DNA of 64,000 nucleotides from CAYSUS01 sp964434165 (GCA_964434165.1 CAYSUS010000015.1:1-64000); one strand, 5' to 3'; numbered from the stretch's first letter, positions 17,754-26,793 are shown. The notes: a model not told the origin generated them from the sequence alone. A program made the numbers and translations.

Positions 17754-19151
17754 ATGAACGCCAGAACCTGGATCATCCTTGCTGTTGTGGCCGTCGTATT
17801 GACCGCCGGCGCCGCGCTGTATGCCGTGGTCGCGCCGGGCACGAAGGTCGAAGTCGCCAAGGCCGAGCGCGGCGCGATCCGCGCGTTGATCGACGAGCGG
17901 GGCATGACCCGGCTGCCCCAGACCTACGTCATCACCATGCCCTACAGCGCTCGCATCGAGCCGATCACGCTGGAGGAGGGCGACGCCGTCGCGGCCGAGG
18001 ACAAGGAACGGCCCGTCGCGCGGATCGTCCCGGCCGACCTGGTGCTGGCCGTGGACGAGGCCCGGGCGGCGGTCGAGCGCCTCGACGAGGAGATCGAGGA
18101 GAACCTCAGCAACGTGCTCGAGAAGCTCGCCTGGGAACAGGCCGAGCAGTTCAACCAGTCGATGGCCGCCACGGTCAAGGCCGCGGAAAACCGCCTGACC
18201 GCCGGCGACAAGCGCCACGAGGTGGCGCAAAAACACCTGCAGCGCGTCGAGGGGCTGGTGGAGGCCAAGACGCTCACCGAGGAGAGCCTCGACCAGGCGG
18301 AGCTCCGCGAGGTGGAAGCCCGGGTCGATTTCCGCCAGGACGAGCTGGTGCTCAGCGCAACGCGGGCGCTGCACGCGGCCACGAGCCTGCTGCCGACCAT
18401 GGTCCAGCAGTACATCACCGACAAGGGCCTGCGCGACGCGGTGCTCCGCAAGGCCCGGGCCGAGGCCCAGGCCCGGCTGGAGAAGGCCCTCCTCGATCAG
18501 AAGCGGGGCACGATCACCAGCCCCGTGGACGGCGTGGTGCTCCAGCGGTTCATCAGCAACGAGCGGTTTCTCGCGGCCGGCGAGCCGCTGGTCGAGATCG
18601 GCCGCCTGGAGGACCTGGAGGTCGAGGCCGACGTGCTCAGTCTCGACGTGGTGGAGGCCAAGCCGGGCGACTCCGTGGAGATCTATGGCCCGGCCATCGG
18701 GAAGGACGTGCGCGGCGAGGATCGCGACTACGCCCGGGGCACGGTGGCCCGAATCTACCCGGCGGGGTTCACCAAGATCAGCTCGCTCGGCGTGGAGCAG
18801 CAGCGGGTGAAGGTGGTCGTCGCCCTCGATGCGGAGGACCTGGCTTGGCTTCGCAAACACCGCAACCTGGGCGTGGGCTATCGCGTGCGCGTGCGGATCG
18901 CCACCGAGGAGAAGGCCGATGCCCTGGTCGTGCCGCGCTCGGCCCTGTTCCGCTCGGCCGGCGGCCGGTGGCAGCTCTACGCGGTGCGCGACGGGCGCCT
19001 GGCGATCCAGGCGGTCGACGTGGGCGTGCTCAACGACCGCCACGCCGAGATCGTGGAAGGCCTGGAGGACGGCGACCTCGTGGTCCGCGCCCCCGAGAGC
19101 GACCTGGAGCCCGGCACCCGCGTCCGGGCCGAGACCGCCGGCGGCCCGTGA
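17754..19151 (+). CDS. HlyD/AcrA-type periplasmic adaptor of the ABC exporter
   Basis: 465 residues from the ATG at 17754. One N-terminal membrane anchor (residues 5-26) is followed by a half lipoyl segment ('MPYSARIEPITLEEGDAVAAED'), a long coiled-coil hairpin (about 95-235, many Glu/Ala/Leu/Gln heptads), the second lipoyl half ('GTITSPVDGVVLQRFISNERFLAAGEPLVEIG') and beta-barrel and membrane-proximal domains ending near 'VRAETAGG'. It would bridge the FtsX permease to an outer-membrane partner; no TolC-like gene is present here. A 126-base spacer after the permease holds no gene. Its last codons abut the remains of a DUF1559 gene on the other strand. Confidence 0.92.
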   Translation: MNARTWIILAVVAVVLTAGAALYAVVAPGTKVEVAKAERGAIRALIDERGMTRLPQTYVITMPYSARIEPITLEEGDAVAAEDKERPVARIVPADLVLAVDEARAAVERLDEEIEENLSNVLEKLAWEQAEQFNQSMAATVKAAENRLTAGDKRHEVAQKHLQRVEGLVEAKTLTEESLDQAELREVEARVDFRQDELVLSATRALHAATSLLPTMVQQYITDKGLRDAVLRKARAEAQARLEKALLDQKRGTITSPVDGVVLQRFISNERFLAAGEPLVEIGRLEDLEVEADVLSLDVVEAKPGDSVEIYGPAIGKDVRGEDRDYARGTVARIYPAGFTKISSLGVEQQRVKVVVALDAEDLAWLRKHRNLGVGYRVRVRIATEEKADALVVPRSALFRSAGGRWQLYAVRDGRLAIQAVDVGVLNDRHAEIVEGLEDGDLVVRAPESDLEPGTRVRAETAGGP

Positions 19152-19158
19152 CGGCGGT

Positions 19159-19497
19159 CAGGGCCATCCGATCCAGGTCCGGGTCGCGGGGCTCCATCCG
19201 GTGGATGCCGGAATTGGCGACCTCCACCACCATGATCGTGCTGGACGGGCCGCCCTTCAGGTCCGGCCTCCTCACGCTAAACGCGCCCGGCCACATCGCC
19301 TCCGGGCCGACCACGGCCACGTAAGCCGGCGGGAAGCAGCCGTATTCCTGTTCGTAGCGCTGGAGCGCCAGGATGATCTGCTTGAGGTTGTTCGCGCACT
19401 GCATCCGGCATGGAGGCCTCCCGTCGTAAACCGTCGGGAGCATCAGGTGCCACACCAGCGCGCTGAAGATCCCCGCCGGCACGGCCAGCGAGCGCAA
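19159..19497 (-). pseudogene. Remnant of a DUF1559 prepilin-like gene with an internal deletion
   Basis: The reading frame from a TTG at 19497 gives the DUF1559 N-terminal signature 'RMQCANNLKQIILALQRYEQEYGCFPPAYVAV', then jumps directly to the C-terminal signature 'VVGPEAMWPG...SSTIMVVEVANSGIHRMEPRDPDLD'. In intact members well over 60 residues separate these. Both signatures normally contain a Tyr-Val-Ala at the join, so deletion by recombination between short identical sequences is inferred. The prepilin-type N-terminal helix is degenerate ('ALVWHLMLPTVY') and a stop codon sits four codons upstream. After the last recognisable residue the frame runs into antisense of the adaptor gene, so the C-terminus is also lost. 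Confidence 0.75.
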
Positions 19498-19530
19498 TCG
19501 AAGGGCCTAAACCACCACCCGCCACCTCAG

Positions 19531-19777
19531 GCCGCCCTCACCCCCGACCCCTCTCCCGCGAGCGGGAGAGGGCAATGCGGGTTCCCTCTCCCTTGGGGAG
19601 AGGGTCAGGGTGAGGGCACCTCCTGCCCCGCTGCCGCCCTCACCCCCGACCCCTCTCCCGCGAGCGGGAGAGGGCAATACGGGTTCCCTCTCCCTTGGGG
19701 AGAGGGTCAGGGTGAGGGCACCTCCTGCTCCGCTGCCGCCCTCACCCCCGACCCCTCTCCCGCGAGCGGGAGAGGGG
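19531..19777. repeat. 102-bp tandem repeat, about 2.4 copies
   Basis: Copies at 19531-19632, 19633-19734 and a partial copy at 19735-19777, nearly identical (a few substitutions such as AATGCGG/AATACGG). Each unit contains two nested palindromes: CCCTCTCCCGCGAGCGGGAGAGGG and CCTCTCCC-TTGG-GGAGAGG, plus CCCTCACC...GGTGAGGG arms. Elements of this type are scattered through many bacterial genomes. It lies between the DUF1559 remnant and the end of the formate dehydrogenase gene, both on the minus strand. Confidence 0.9.
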
Positions 19778-19793
19778 AGCCTGCACCCATTCC

Positions 19794-22739
19794 TCATTCC
19801 TCATTCCCACCCTCCACCTCACACAAGAACGCCTTGTACTCCGGTATCAACGCCCCGGGGTCCCGGGCCGAGGGCGTCAGCCGGTTGGCGCTCGCGCCCT
19901 TGACGAGCCCTTCGTAGCCGAAGTGCCAGACCAGCGCGACCTGCTCGACCTTGCGCCCGGCGAGGTCCAGGGCTTTCAGGCGCGGGGTGACCAGGGCCTT
20001 GAGCTTGATCTGGCCCCGGGCGGAGCGGACCGTGACCGTTTCGCCGCTCCTGATGCCCCGGGCGGCGGCCAGCTCGCGGCTGATCTCCACGAACGCATGG
20101 GGCGAAAGCTCGACGAGCCAGGGGATGTTCCGCGACATCGTGCCCGACTGCCAGTGCTCGGCCACGCGGATCGTCGTGGCCACGATCGGGTATTTCGACA
20201 GGTCCCCCAGGTCCTCTGGAGGCAGCGGCGGCACGAGCGGGTTGTGCTGCTGGGACGAAAGCGGATTCACCAGCGGGCTCTCTATCGGCTCGTAGTGCTC
20301 GGCCAATGGGCCGTCGGCTACGGAAGGGGCGAAGAGCTGTGCCCGGCCCTCCTCGAGCAGCCAGAACGCCCCGCGTCCCTGGTCCGGCTCGCCGCCGGGT
20401 GCCCAGCTTCCGTCGGGCAGATCGCCCTGCCAGCGCCCTGTGTCGCGATCGAACGCCGTGACGGCCTTCCCGGCCGACCAGGGCTTTCCTGCCAGGTCGC
20501 ATCCGGCCCGGTTGTAGAGCACGCGGCGGTTGGCCGGCCATGACCAGGCCCAGGCGGCGTGAAGCCCGGCGGGATCGCCCGACGCTTCCGGTGCCCCGCG
20601 CCGCGCCAACCGGTTCTCACCCCCGGCGAAGCTGCCGCAGTAGAGCCAGTTGCCACAGGCCGTGCTCCCGTCGTCGCGCAGAAGGTCGGGCGAGGGGATC
20701 GGCCCGCCGGCGATCTCGCGGGCGACGGCCTCGGCGCTGGGCTCTTCACCCTCTCCGTATTCCCACGTGAGCTTGAGAATCGGCTCGGCAGACTCCCCGC
20801 CCGCCGCGTAGAGCTCCTTGAGGTGCTTCGTCAGCCGGTCGAGCAGCCACAGGTCGGTGCGGGCCTCGCCCAGCGGGCCGACGGCCGGGTAGCGCCACTG
20901 GGCCCAGCGCCCCGAGTTGGTCACGCTGCCGTCCTTCTCCAGGGCCCCGGCCATGGGCAGGAGGAAGACCTCGGTGCGGATGTCCTCGGGCCTGACGCCG
21001 GGTCGCTTCCAGAACGCGGCCGTCTCGGTCTCCCACAGGTCGGCCGCCACCAACCAGTCGAGGTTGGCCAGGCCCTCGCGCGTGCGCGACACGTCGGGGC
21101 TGCTGACGGCCGGGTTCTGCCCCAGGATGAAAAGCCCCTTGAGCGTACCCGCGTGCATGGCCTCCATCATGGCCACGTAGGAGAAGTCGCCGTCGCGCTT
21201 GGGAAGCCAGCCGAAGCCGAAGTCGGTCTCCGCGGTCGCGTGCTCGCCCCACCAGGCCTTGAGCAGGCTCACCAGGCGCGCCCCGAGGGCCTTGCGCCGT
21301 CCGGCGGCCTCGGGCCCGTCGGGCACGCGGCGCCGGAGGTACTCAGCGAGCGAAGTGTCCTCCACGTCGGGCGACTTGACGTAGCCGGGCAGGAGATCGA
21401 ACAACAGGCCGTGGTCGGTCGAGCCCTGCACGTTCGACTCGCCGCGCAGGGCGTTGATGCCGCCGCCGGCGACGCCGATGTTGCCCAAGAGTAATTGGAG
21501 GATCGCGTAGGCCCGGATGTACTGCGTGCCCACCGTGTGCTGCGTGGCACCCATCGCGTAGAGGATCGTGCCCGAGCGTCTTGGGCTGGCGGTCGAGCAG
21601 AACGCCTCGGCCACCTCGATGAATCGCTCCACCGGCGTGCCGCACACCCGGGCGACCATCTCCGGCGTATAGCGCTCGTAGTGTCTGCGGATCAACTGGA
21701 GCACGCAGTGCGGGCTTTCGAGCGTGGGGTCCTTCAGGAGGCGGCCCCGGTCGTCGCGCTGGAAGCCCCAGTGCTCGCGCGTGTAGCGGCCGCCCGCCAC
21801 GCGGCCGAACCGCCCCTCATCGAACGCGAACTGCGGGTCGACGAGGAAGGCCGCGTTGGTGTGGTCGAGCAGGTAGTCCCGTCGCGCGAGCTTGCGGTCC
21901 AAAGCATAGCGGATCAGCCCGCCGATGAAGGCGACGTCCGTGCCCGCGCGGATCGGGGCGTACACGTGCGCCGTGGCGGCCGAGCGCGTGTAGCGGGGAT
22001 CGACGACGAGAAGTGTGGCCCCGCGGTCGGTGGCCGCGGTGATCCAGCGGAAGGCGATGGGGTGGTTCTCGGCCGGGTTGGCGCCGATCACCAGCAGGCA
22101 GTCGGCATTGGCCAGGTCGTTCCAGTGGTTGGTCATGGCCCCGCGCCCGAACGTGGGAGCCAGGGCGGCCACGGTCGAGCTGTGGCACACCCGGGCCTGG
22201 TGCTCGAGGAACACGATGCCCAGCGCCCGGGCGAGCTTGGCGTAGGCGTAGCACACCTCGTTCTCCAGCGCGGCTCCGCCGAGGCATCCGATGGCCTCGG
22301 TGCGGTGCATCGGGCGGCCCTCTCCGTCGGTCTTTCGGAAGGTCGCGTCGCGGGTCGTCCTGATCCGCTGGGCGATCTGGGCGACGGCCCAGTCCCAGTC
22401 CTTCTCCTGCCATTCGGCCGCGCCAGGCGCGCGGTAGAGGACCTTGGTGAGGCGCCGGTCGCTGTTGGCCACGGGGAGCATGGCCGTGCCCTTGGGGCAG
22501 AGCGCGCCGCGGTTGACGGGGTGGTCCGGATCGCCCTCCACGGAGAGGACCTTGCCGGCCGAGGCCGTGACAATCGCCCCGCAGCCCACCGCGCAGTAGG
22601 GGCAAACCGTGGTGGTGAGCTTGCCGCGGCGAACCACGGCGGTGTCGGCCCTCGCCCGGGCCGCGGCCAGATCGAGGCCCACCATGCCCAGCACCGAGCC
22701 GGACGAGGCCGCCAGAAAGGTCCGCCGGGGGATTTTCAT
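19794..22739 (-). CDS. Formate dehydrogenase-N-like molybdopterin catalytic subunit, Cys form
   Basis: 981 residues from the ATG at 22739. Twin-arginine signal 'PRRTFLAASSG' (residues 4-14) predicts export of a folded, cofactor-loaded enzyme. A [4Fe-4S] site is C46-x2-C49-x3-C53-x27-C81. The Mo/W ligand is C185 in 'QARVCHSSTV', followed by H186 and 'APTFGRGAMTNHW'; E. coli FdnG has selenocysteine at the equivalent position, here encoded TGC. Molybdopterin-binding motifs 'VIGANPAENHP' and 'ILGQNPAVSSPD' and the C-terminal 'SARGQIKLKALVT' domain are present. Length is near the family norm (about 1015). It would oxidise formate in the periplasm, but no beta or cytochrome gamma subunit gene is adjacent. 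Confidence 0.93.
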   Translation of the reverse strand: MKIPRRTFLAASSGSVLGMVGLDLAAARARADTAVVRRGKLTTTVCPYCAVGCGAIVTASAGKVLSVEGDPDHPVNRGALCPKGTAMLPVANSDRRLTKVLYRAPGAAEWQEKDWDWAVAQIAQRIRTTRDATFRKTDGEGRPMHRTEAIGCLGGAALENEVCYAYAKLARALGIVFLEHQARVCHSSTVAALAPTFGRGAMTNHWNDLANADCLLVIGANPAENHPIAFRWITAATDRGATLLVVDPRYTRSAATAHVYAPIRAGTDVAFIGGLIRYALDRKLARRDYLLDHTNAAFLVDPQFAFDEGRFGRVAGGRYTREHWGFQRDDRGRLLKDPTLESPHCVLQLIRRHYERYTPEMVARVCGTPVERFIEVAEAFCSTASPRRSGTILYAMGATQHTVGTQYIRAYAILQLLLGNIGVAGGGINALRGESNVQGSTDHGLLFDLLPGYVKSPDVEDTSLAEYLRRRVPDGPEAAGRRKALGARLVSLLKAWWGEHATAETDFGFGWLPKRDGDFSYVAMMEAMHAGTLKGLFILGQNPAVSSPDVSRTREGLANLDWLVAADLWETETAAFWKRPGVRPEDIRTEVFLLPMAGALEKDGSVTNSGRWAQWRYPAVGPLGEARTDLWLLDRLTKHLKELYAAGGESAEPILKLTWEYGEGEEPSAEAVAREIAGGPIPSPDLLRDDGSTACGNWLYCGSFAGGENRLARRGAPEASGDPAGLHAAWAWSWPANRRVLYNRAGCDLAGKPWSAGKAVTAFDRDTGRWQGDLPDGSWAPGGEPDQGRGAFWLLEEGRAQLFAPSVADGPLAEHYEPIESPLVNPLSSQQHNPLVPPLPPEDLGDLSKYPIVATTIRVAEHWQSGTMSRNIPWLVELSPHAFVEISRELAAARGIRSGETVTVRSARGQIKLKALVTPRLKALDLAGRKVEQVALVWHFGYEGLVKGASANRLTPSARDPGALIPEYKAFLCEVEGGNEE

Positions 22740-22756
22740 GGGCAAGTGGTGACGGG

Positions 22757-22832
22757 GACTTCCGGAGTCTTGGGGAATTCTCCGACTGAGACTTCCGAAG
22801 TCCTGGGAGACTTCGGAAGTCTGCGGAGTCCT
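22757..22832. repeat. Intergenic GACTTCCGAAGTC palindrome, copy 1
   Basis: A perfect 14-bp inverted repeat, AGACTTCCGAAGTC (22789-22802) and GACTTCGGAAGTCT (22809-22822) with a 6-base loop, flanked by further ACTTCCGGAGTC and GCGGAGTCC units and a GAATTC. It lies between the divergent formate dehydrogenase and lipoprotein genes, so it would fall in one or both leader regions. Confidence 0.75.
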
Positions 22833-22959
22833 CTTCCATTACATCGTGCCGCGGTCGGGTGGGTCAAGCCGAAGGGGGGCAGCCGCTTGCACTTCCGCGC
22901 ACAGGTACAATAATTCACCAAAACAGGCTCGCTCTTTCGCTCCCGGGATCTCGTTTCTC

Positions 22960-23337
22960 ATGTTCTCCGGCGTCGTGCCACGGCTCCCGCTATTGCTGAC
23001 GCTTCTGGCCGTCGGCCTGGCCGCCTCGGGTTGCGGCGCCCAGGGGCAGTCGGCCGAGGGCGTTGGCAAGCCGCGCGGCGAGTCGAAGCGGTCGGACAAT
23101 CCGTCTTCATCCCCGGACCCCACGCCCGCGACGGACCGGCGCGCGGCCGACGACGGGCCGATCTACGGCCTGCCGCTGGAGTACAACTACGAGATCCCGG
23201 AGGTCCCGGAGCGGCTGCTCGGCCCCACGCCGATGGACGCGCTGCCCGAGTCGAAGGAGCCGGAGGAGAAGTCCAAGGAGACGGCCAACGAGGAGAAGCT
23301 GCTCGAGGCGCTCGAAGCAATCGAGAAGGCCGACTGA
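22960..23337 (+). CDS. Small lipoprotein, unknown function
   Basis: 125 residues from the ATG at 22960. A short n-region and hydrophobic core end in 'LAASGC' (about residue 24), a strong lipobox. The mature part is a disordered, Ser/Pro/Asp-rich segment, then 'YGLPLEYNYEIPEVPERLLGPTPMDALPE', then a charged, probably helical tail ('EEKSKETANEEKLLEALEAIEKAD'). No family recognised. It is divergent from the formate dehydrogenase gene and followed at once by a palindromic repeat. Confidence 0.75.
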   Translation: MFSGVVPRLPLLLTLLAVGLAASGCGAQGQSAEGVGKPRGESKRSDNPSSSPDPTPATDRRAADDGPIYGLPLEYNYEIPEVPERLLGPTPMDALPESKEPEEKSKETANEEKLLEALEAIEKAD

Positions 23338-23340
23338 GGT

Positions 23341-23395
23341 TTGCGAAGTCCTCGCATCCCGGACGTCCTAAGTCTTCGAGAATTCGGAAGTCTAT
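23341..23395. repeat. Intergenic ACTTCCGAAGTC-type repeat, copy 2 (degenerate)
   Basis: Read on the minus strand it begins TATAGACTTCCGAATTC, like copies 3 and 4, and ends near GAGGACTTCGC. It fills the 54 bases between the convergent lipoprotein and Uma2 genes, and the Uma2 stop codon TAG is part of the TATAGACTTCC block. The inner part no longer pairs well. Confidence 0.6.
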
Positions 23396-24078
23396 AGCTC
23401 GGTCTTCTCGCGCAGATCGAAGGTGATCCGCCCTTTCGGGTCCCGGCCTCGGTCGAGCCGGTAGCAGCGATCGAGCACGGCCGATCGCTGAAAGCCCTCC
23501 GTGTCCTCGGGCGCCGCGATGAAGCCCTCGCCCCCGCGGTGATGGATACGGAAGAGAAGCTCCTCGCCTCGCGCGTCGGCCAGCCAGTACTCCCCGACGC
23601 CGGCGCGGAAGTAAGCTCCGGGCAGGCGCTCGGTGTCCTTCCGGACCGAGGCGTCGCTGACGATCTCCACGATCAAGTCGGGTGGTCCCTCAACTTCGAC
23701 GAACCGGTCCGGCTCACCGGACGCCTTGGGCACCAGGCGCACGCGTCCCGAGTCGAGGGCCTCGTCGGAGATGAAGACGACGTCGGGCTCGACCGAGAGG
23801 TGCCCGTCCGGGCAGGAGACCCGCGTGCTGTCGGTGAGGAGTTGCCCGAGCCCGGCACGCTTCACGCGGCGATGGAGCCCGGCGACGATCTCGGTCTTCA
23901 GCGTCCCGTGCGAGTAGAAGTCTTCGGACGACATGTCCACCTCAATCGTGCCGTCCAGGTAGTCGATCCGGCCGCGCTTTGGGAACTCGTCGGAGAGGGC
24001 CCAGAAGCGGAAGTCCTCAAGCCCCTTTGGCATGAGCGGGATCTCCCACTGGTCTTCGAACCGGACCGCGGTAGCCAT
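23392..24078 (-). CDS. Uma2-family (DUF820) PD-(D/E)XK nuclease-like protein
   Basis: 228 residues from the ATG at 24078; an in-frame GTG at 24126 would add 16 residues but the extension looks non-native. The fold landmarks of Uma2 proteins are present: 'FPKRGRIDYLDGTIEVDMSSEDFYSH', 'SVEPDVVFIS' and 'PDLIVEIVSDASVRKDTERLPGAYFRAGVGEYWLADAR', which supply the acidic and lysine residues of the nuclease core. Uma2 proteins are abundant in cyanobacteria and planctomycetes, and their biological role is not established. No nearby partner. Cytoplasmic. Its stop codon lies in a palindromic repeat. Confidence 0.88.
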   Translation of the reverse strand: MATAVRFEDQWEIPLMPKGLEDFRFWALSDEFPKRGRIDYLDGTIEVDMSSEDFYSHGTLKTEIVAGLHRRVKRAGLGQLLTDSTRVSCPDGHLSVEPDVVFISDEALDSGRVRLVPKASGEPDRFVEVEGPPDLIVEIVSDASVRKDTERLPGAYFRAGVGEYWLADARGEELLFRIHHRGGEGFIAAPEDTEGFQRSAVLDRCYRLDRGRDPKGRITFDLREKTEL

Positions 24079-24233
24079 GAGTGCAAGCAGGAGCGTGCCG
24101 AGGGATTCGCCAATACGTCGGGACACCCCGATTCTAGCGCGGTGCTCGCCGCTTGTAAACGCGCGCCCCGGAGCGCAAACTGGGGCCGTGGGACCGACCC
24201 GTCCAGGCGCCCTCTCTCCCGGGGAGCACCACG

Positions 24234-26705
24234 ATGCCGAGACACACGCCTCTGGCCGCGCTGGTCGCCATGACCGCGGCCTCCTCCGCCCTCTTCGCCG
24301 ACGAGATCCCGGTCAAGGTCATGAAGTCGCCCGATCCGGCCGGAGGGTTTGAGCACTACGTGGCCAATCGCGAGCCCCTGGCGCCCAGCCCGCTGGTCAA
24401 GCTGCCCTTGGGTTCGATCAAGCCCGAGGGCTGGATCCGCACGCAGCTCGAACTGGAAGCCGAGGGCTTCACCGGCCGGCTCTCCGAAATCAGCCGGTTC
24501 CTGAAGAAGGAGGATCACGCGTGGCTGAGCCCCGAGGGCGAGGGCCACAGCCCTTGGGAGGAGATGCCCTACTGGCTCAAGGGCTTCATCGACCTGGGCC
24601 ACGTGCTGGGCGACGAGCGGATCCTTGCCGAGGCCAAGCCGTGGGTGGAGGCGGCCATCGCCAGCCAGCGCGACGACGGCTACTTCGGCCCCCGGGCGAA
24701 CCTGCATTCGCAGCGCGGCCGCACCCGCGGCAAGCCCGACCTGTGGCCCAACATGGTCATGCTCAACGTGCTCCAGTCGCACTGCGAGGCGACCGGCGAC
24801 GAGCGGGTCCTGGACCTGATGGCCCGCTACTTCCAGTGGCAGCTCCAGGTGCCCGAGGAGGACTTCCTGCCGCCCTTCTGGCAGGAGCAGCGCGCGGGGG
24901 ACAACATGGCCAGCGTCTATTGGCTCTACAACCGCACGGGCGAGAAGTCGCTGCTGGAGCTGGCCGCCAAGATCCACCGCTGCATGGCCCCGTGGCACGA
25001 GACGATCGCGAGCTGGCACGGCGTGAACATCTGCCAGTGCTTCCGCAGCCCGGCCATCTACTGGATGCAGTCGAAGGACCCGAAGCACCTGGCGGCCGTG
25101 GAGCGGAACTATGAGGAGGTGATGGGCCTGTACGGGCAGGTGCCGGGCGGGATGTTCGGCGCGGACGAGAACTGCCGGCCCGGCTACACGGGTCCGCGCC
25201 AGGCCGCCGAGAGCTGCTCGATGGCCGAGTTCATGTTGTCGTTTGAGCTGATGACGGCGATCACGGGCGATCCGTTGTGGGCCGATCGCTGCGAGGAGGT
25301 GGCCTTCGATTCCTTCCCCGCGTGCATGACGGCTGATCTGAGGGCCCTGCGCTACCTGACCGCGCCGAACATGCCCCTATCGGACGCGAAGAGCAAGTCG
25401 CCGGGGCTGCAGAACCACGGGGCCATGCTGCTTCTCAACCCGCACGGCCACCGCTGCTGCCAGCACAACATCGGCCACGCCTGGCCGCGATACGCCCAGC
25501 ACCTGTGGATGGCCGCCCCGGCAGGCGGCCTGGCCGCCGTGATGTACGGGCCGTGCCGGGTGAAGGCCGTAGTGGCCGACGGCATCGAGGTGACGGTCCA
25601 CGAGACCACGAAATACCCGTTCGACGGCGAGGTGAAGCTCGCGATCTCCCTGCCCAGGCCCGCCCGGTTCCCGCTCCATCTCCGCGTGCCCGGCTGGTGC
25701 GAGGAGCCGATGGTGACCTTCCAAGGGAAGCCGTTCACCGAGGGCGAGGTGTCCGCGCCGTGCTGGATCGTGATCGAGCGCCAGTGGAAGGATGGCGACG
25801 AGCTGGATCTCCGCTTTCCCATGAAGGTCGCCTTGAAGACGTGGGAGAAGAACAAGGATTGCGTATCGGTGCACCGGGGGCCGCTGACCTACTCGCTGGC
25901 CATCGGCGCGAAGTACGTGCCGGTCGGCGGCACCGAGGACTGGCCGGCCGTGGAGGCCCATCCCACGACCCCGTGGAACTACGGGCTGGTGCTCGACGCG
26001 AAAAGCCCGGCCGCCGGCTTCGAGCTGGTAAAGAAGGACTGGGACGGCATCGGCCAGCCGTTCAGCGTGGATAGCGCCCCGGTCGCGCTTCGCACCAAGG
26101 CCAGGAGAATCCCGCAGTGGAAGCTGGATCATCTGGGGCTGGTGGGGCCACTGTGCCCCAGCCCGGTCAAATCGGACGAGCCGGTCGAAACCGTGACGCT
26201 CATCCCGATGGGCTGCGCGCGCCTGCGGATCGCGGCCTTTCCGTCGATCGGCGAAGGCCCCGACGTCCATGTGTGGACCGAGCCGGCCAGGGCCCCGCAC
26301 GAGGCCTCGCACTGCCATTCCGGCGACACGATGCTGGCCTTGAGCGACGGACACGTGCCGAAGAGCTCCAACGACCACGGCATCCCGCGATTCACCTGGT
26401 GGCCGCGCCGCGGCACGAGCGAGTGGGTGACGTACGAGCTCAAAGAGCCTCGAGAAGTCACCGAGGTCGAGGTGTACTGGTTCGACGACACGGGCAGGGG
26501 CCAGTGCCGGGTGCCCAAGTCCTGGAAGCTCGAGTATCGCGACGGCGAGAAGTGGCGGCCCGTGAAGACCGAGCGCGACTTCGGCACCGCGCCCGACCAG
26601 TTCAACGCGGTCCGGTTCGAGCCGGTCACGACGAAGGCGCTGCGGATCACCGTGGAGCTTGAGCCCGAGATGTCGGGCGGGATCCTGGAGTGGCGGGTGA
26701 AGTAG
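24234..26705 (+). CDS. GH127/DUF1680-type glycoside hydrolase (beta-L-arabinofuranosidase-like)
   Basis: 823 residues with a signal peptide ('LLALVAMTAASSALFA' region, cleavage near residue 22). The (alpha/alpha) barrel covers about 55-500. The zinc/cysteine site of GH127 is visible: E326 and C328 in 'AAESCSMAEF' and C408-C409 in 'HRCCQHN', matching in order and spacing the Glu/Cys/Cys/Cys cluster of characterised beta-L-arabinofuranosidase, where the first of the paired cysteines is the nucleophile. A beta-sandwich follows, then a C-terminal F5/8-type discoidin-like module (about 695-823) likely to bind sugar. Related families (GH146, GH142-like) are possible. Periplasmic or secreted. Confidence 0.9.
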   Translation: MPRHTPLAALVAMTAASSALFADEIPVKVMKSPDPAGGFEHYVANREPLAPSPLVKLPLGSIKPEGWIRTQLELEAEGFTGRLSEISRFLKKEDHAWLSPEGEGHSPWEEMPYWLKGFIDLGHVLGDERILAEAKPWVEAAIASQRDDGYFGPRANLHSQRGRTRGKPDLWPNMVMLNVLQSHCEATGDERVLDLMARYFQWQLQVPEEDFLPPFWQEQRAGDNMASVYWLYNRTGEKSLLELAAKIHRCMAPWHETIASWHGVNICQCFRSPAIYWMQSKDPKHLAAVERNYEEVMGLYGQVPGGMFGADENCRPGYTGPRQAAESCSMAEFMLSFELMTAITGDPLWADRCEEVAFDSFPACMTADLRALRYLTAPNMPLSDAKSKSPGLQNHGAMLLLNPHGHRCCQHNIGHAWPRYAQHLWMAAPAGGLAAVMYGPCRVKAVVADGIEVTVHETTKYPFDGEVKLAISLPRPARFPLHLRVPGWCEEPMVTFQGKPFTEGEVSAPCWIVIERQWKDGDELDLRFPMKVALKTWEKNKDCVSVHRGPLTYSLAIGAKYVPVGGTEDWPAVEAHPTTPWNYGLVLDAKSPAAGFELVKKDWDGIGQPFSVDSAPVALRTKARRIPQWKLDHLGLVGPLCPSPVKSDEPVETVTLIPMGCARLRIAAFPSIGEGPDVHVWTEPARAPHEASHCHSGDTMLALSDGHVPKSSNDHGIPRFTWWPRRGTSEWVTYELKEPREVTEVEVYWFDDTGRGQCRVPKSWKLEYRDGEKWRPVKTERDFGTAPDQFNAVRFEPVTTKALRITVELEPEMSGGILEWRVK

Positions 26706-26719
26706 TGACCGTCCGCGGT

Positions 26720-26757
26720 ATAGACTTCCGGAGTCCTCGGGACTTCGGAAGTCTGAG
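26720..26757. repeat. Intergenic GACTTCCGAAGTC palindrome, copy 3
   Basis: AGACTTCCGGAGTCC (26722-26736) pairs with GGACTTCGGAAGTCT (26740-26754), a 15-bp stem with one mismatch and a 3-base loop. It lies 15 bases after the GH127 stop codon and 37 bases before the next gene, so it could separate the two messages. Confidence 0.75.
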
Positions 26758-26793
26758 TCGATTACAACCACCACGAAGACCGGAGTGCCCACC

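Noticed and set aside
19531..19777. CRISPR array
   Set aside because: Repeats are contiguous 102-bp units without variable spacers and no cas genes are near.
22185..22187. Selenocysteine codon in the formate dehydrogenase
   Set aside because: The codon is TGC (Cys) read on the minus strand, not TGA; no SECIS element is needed.
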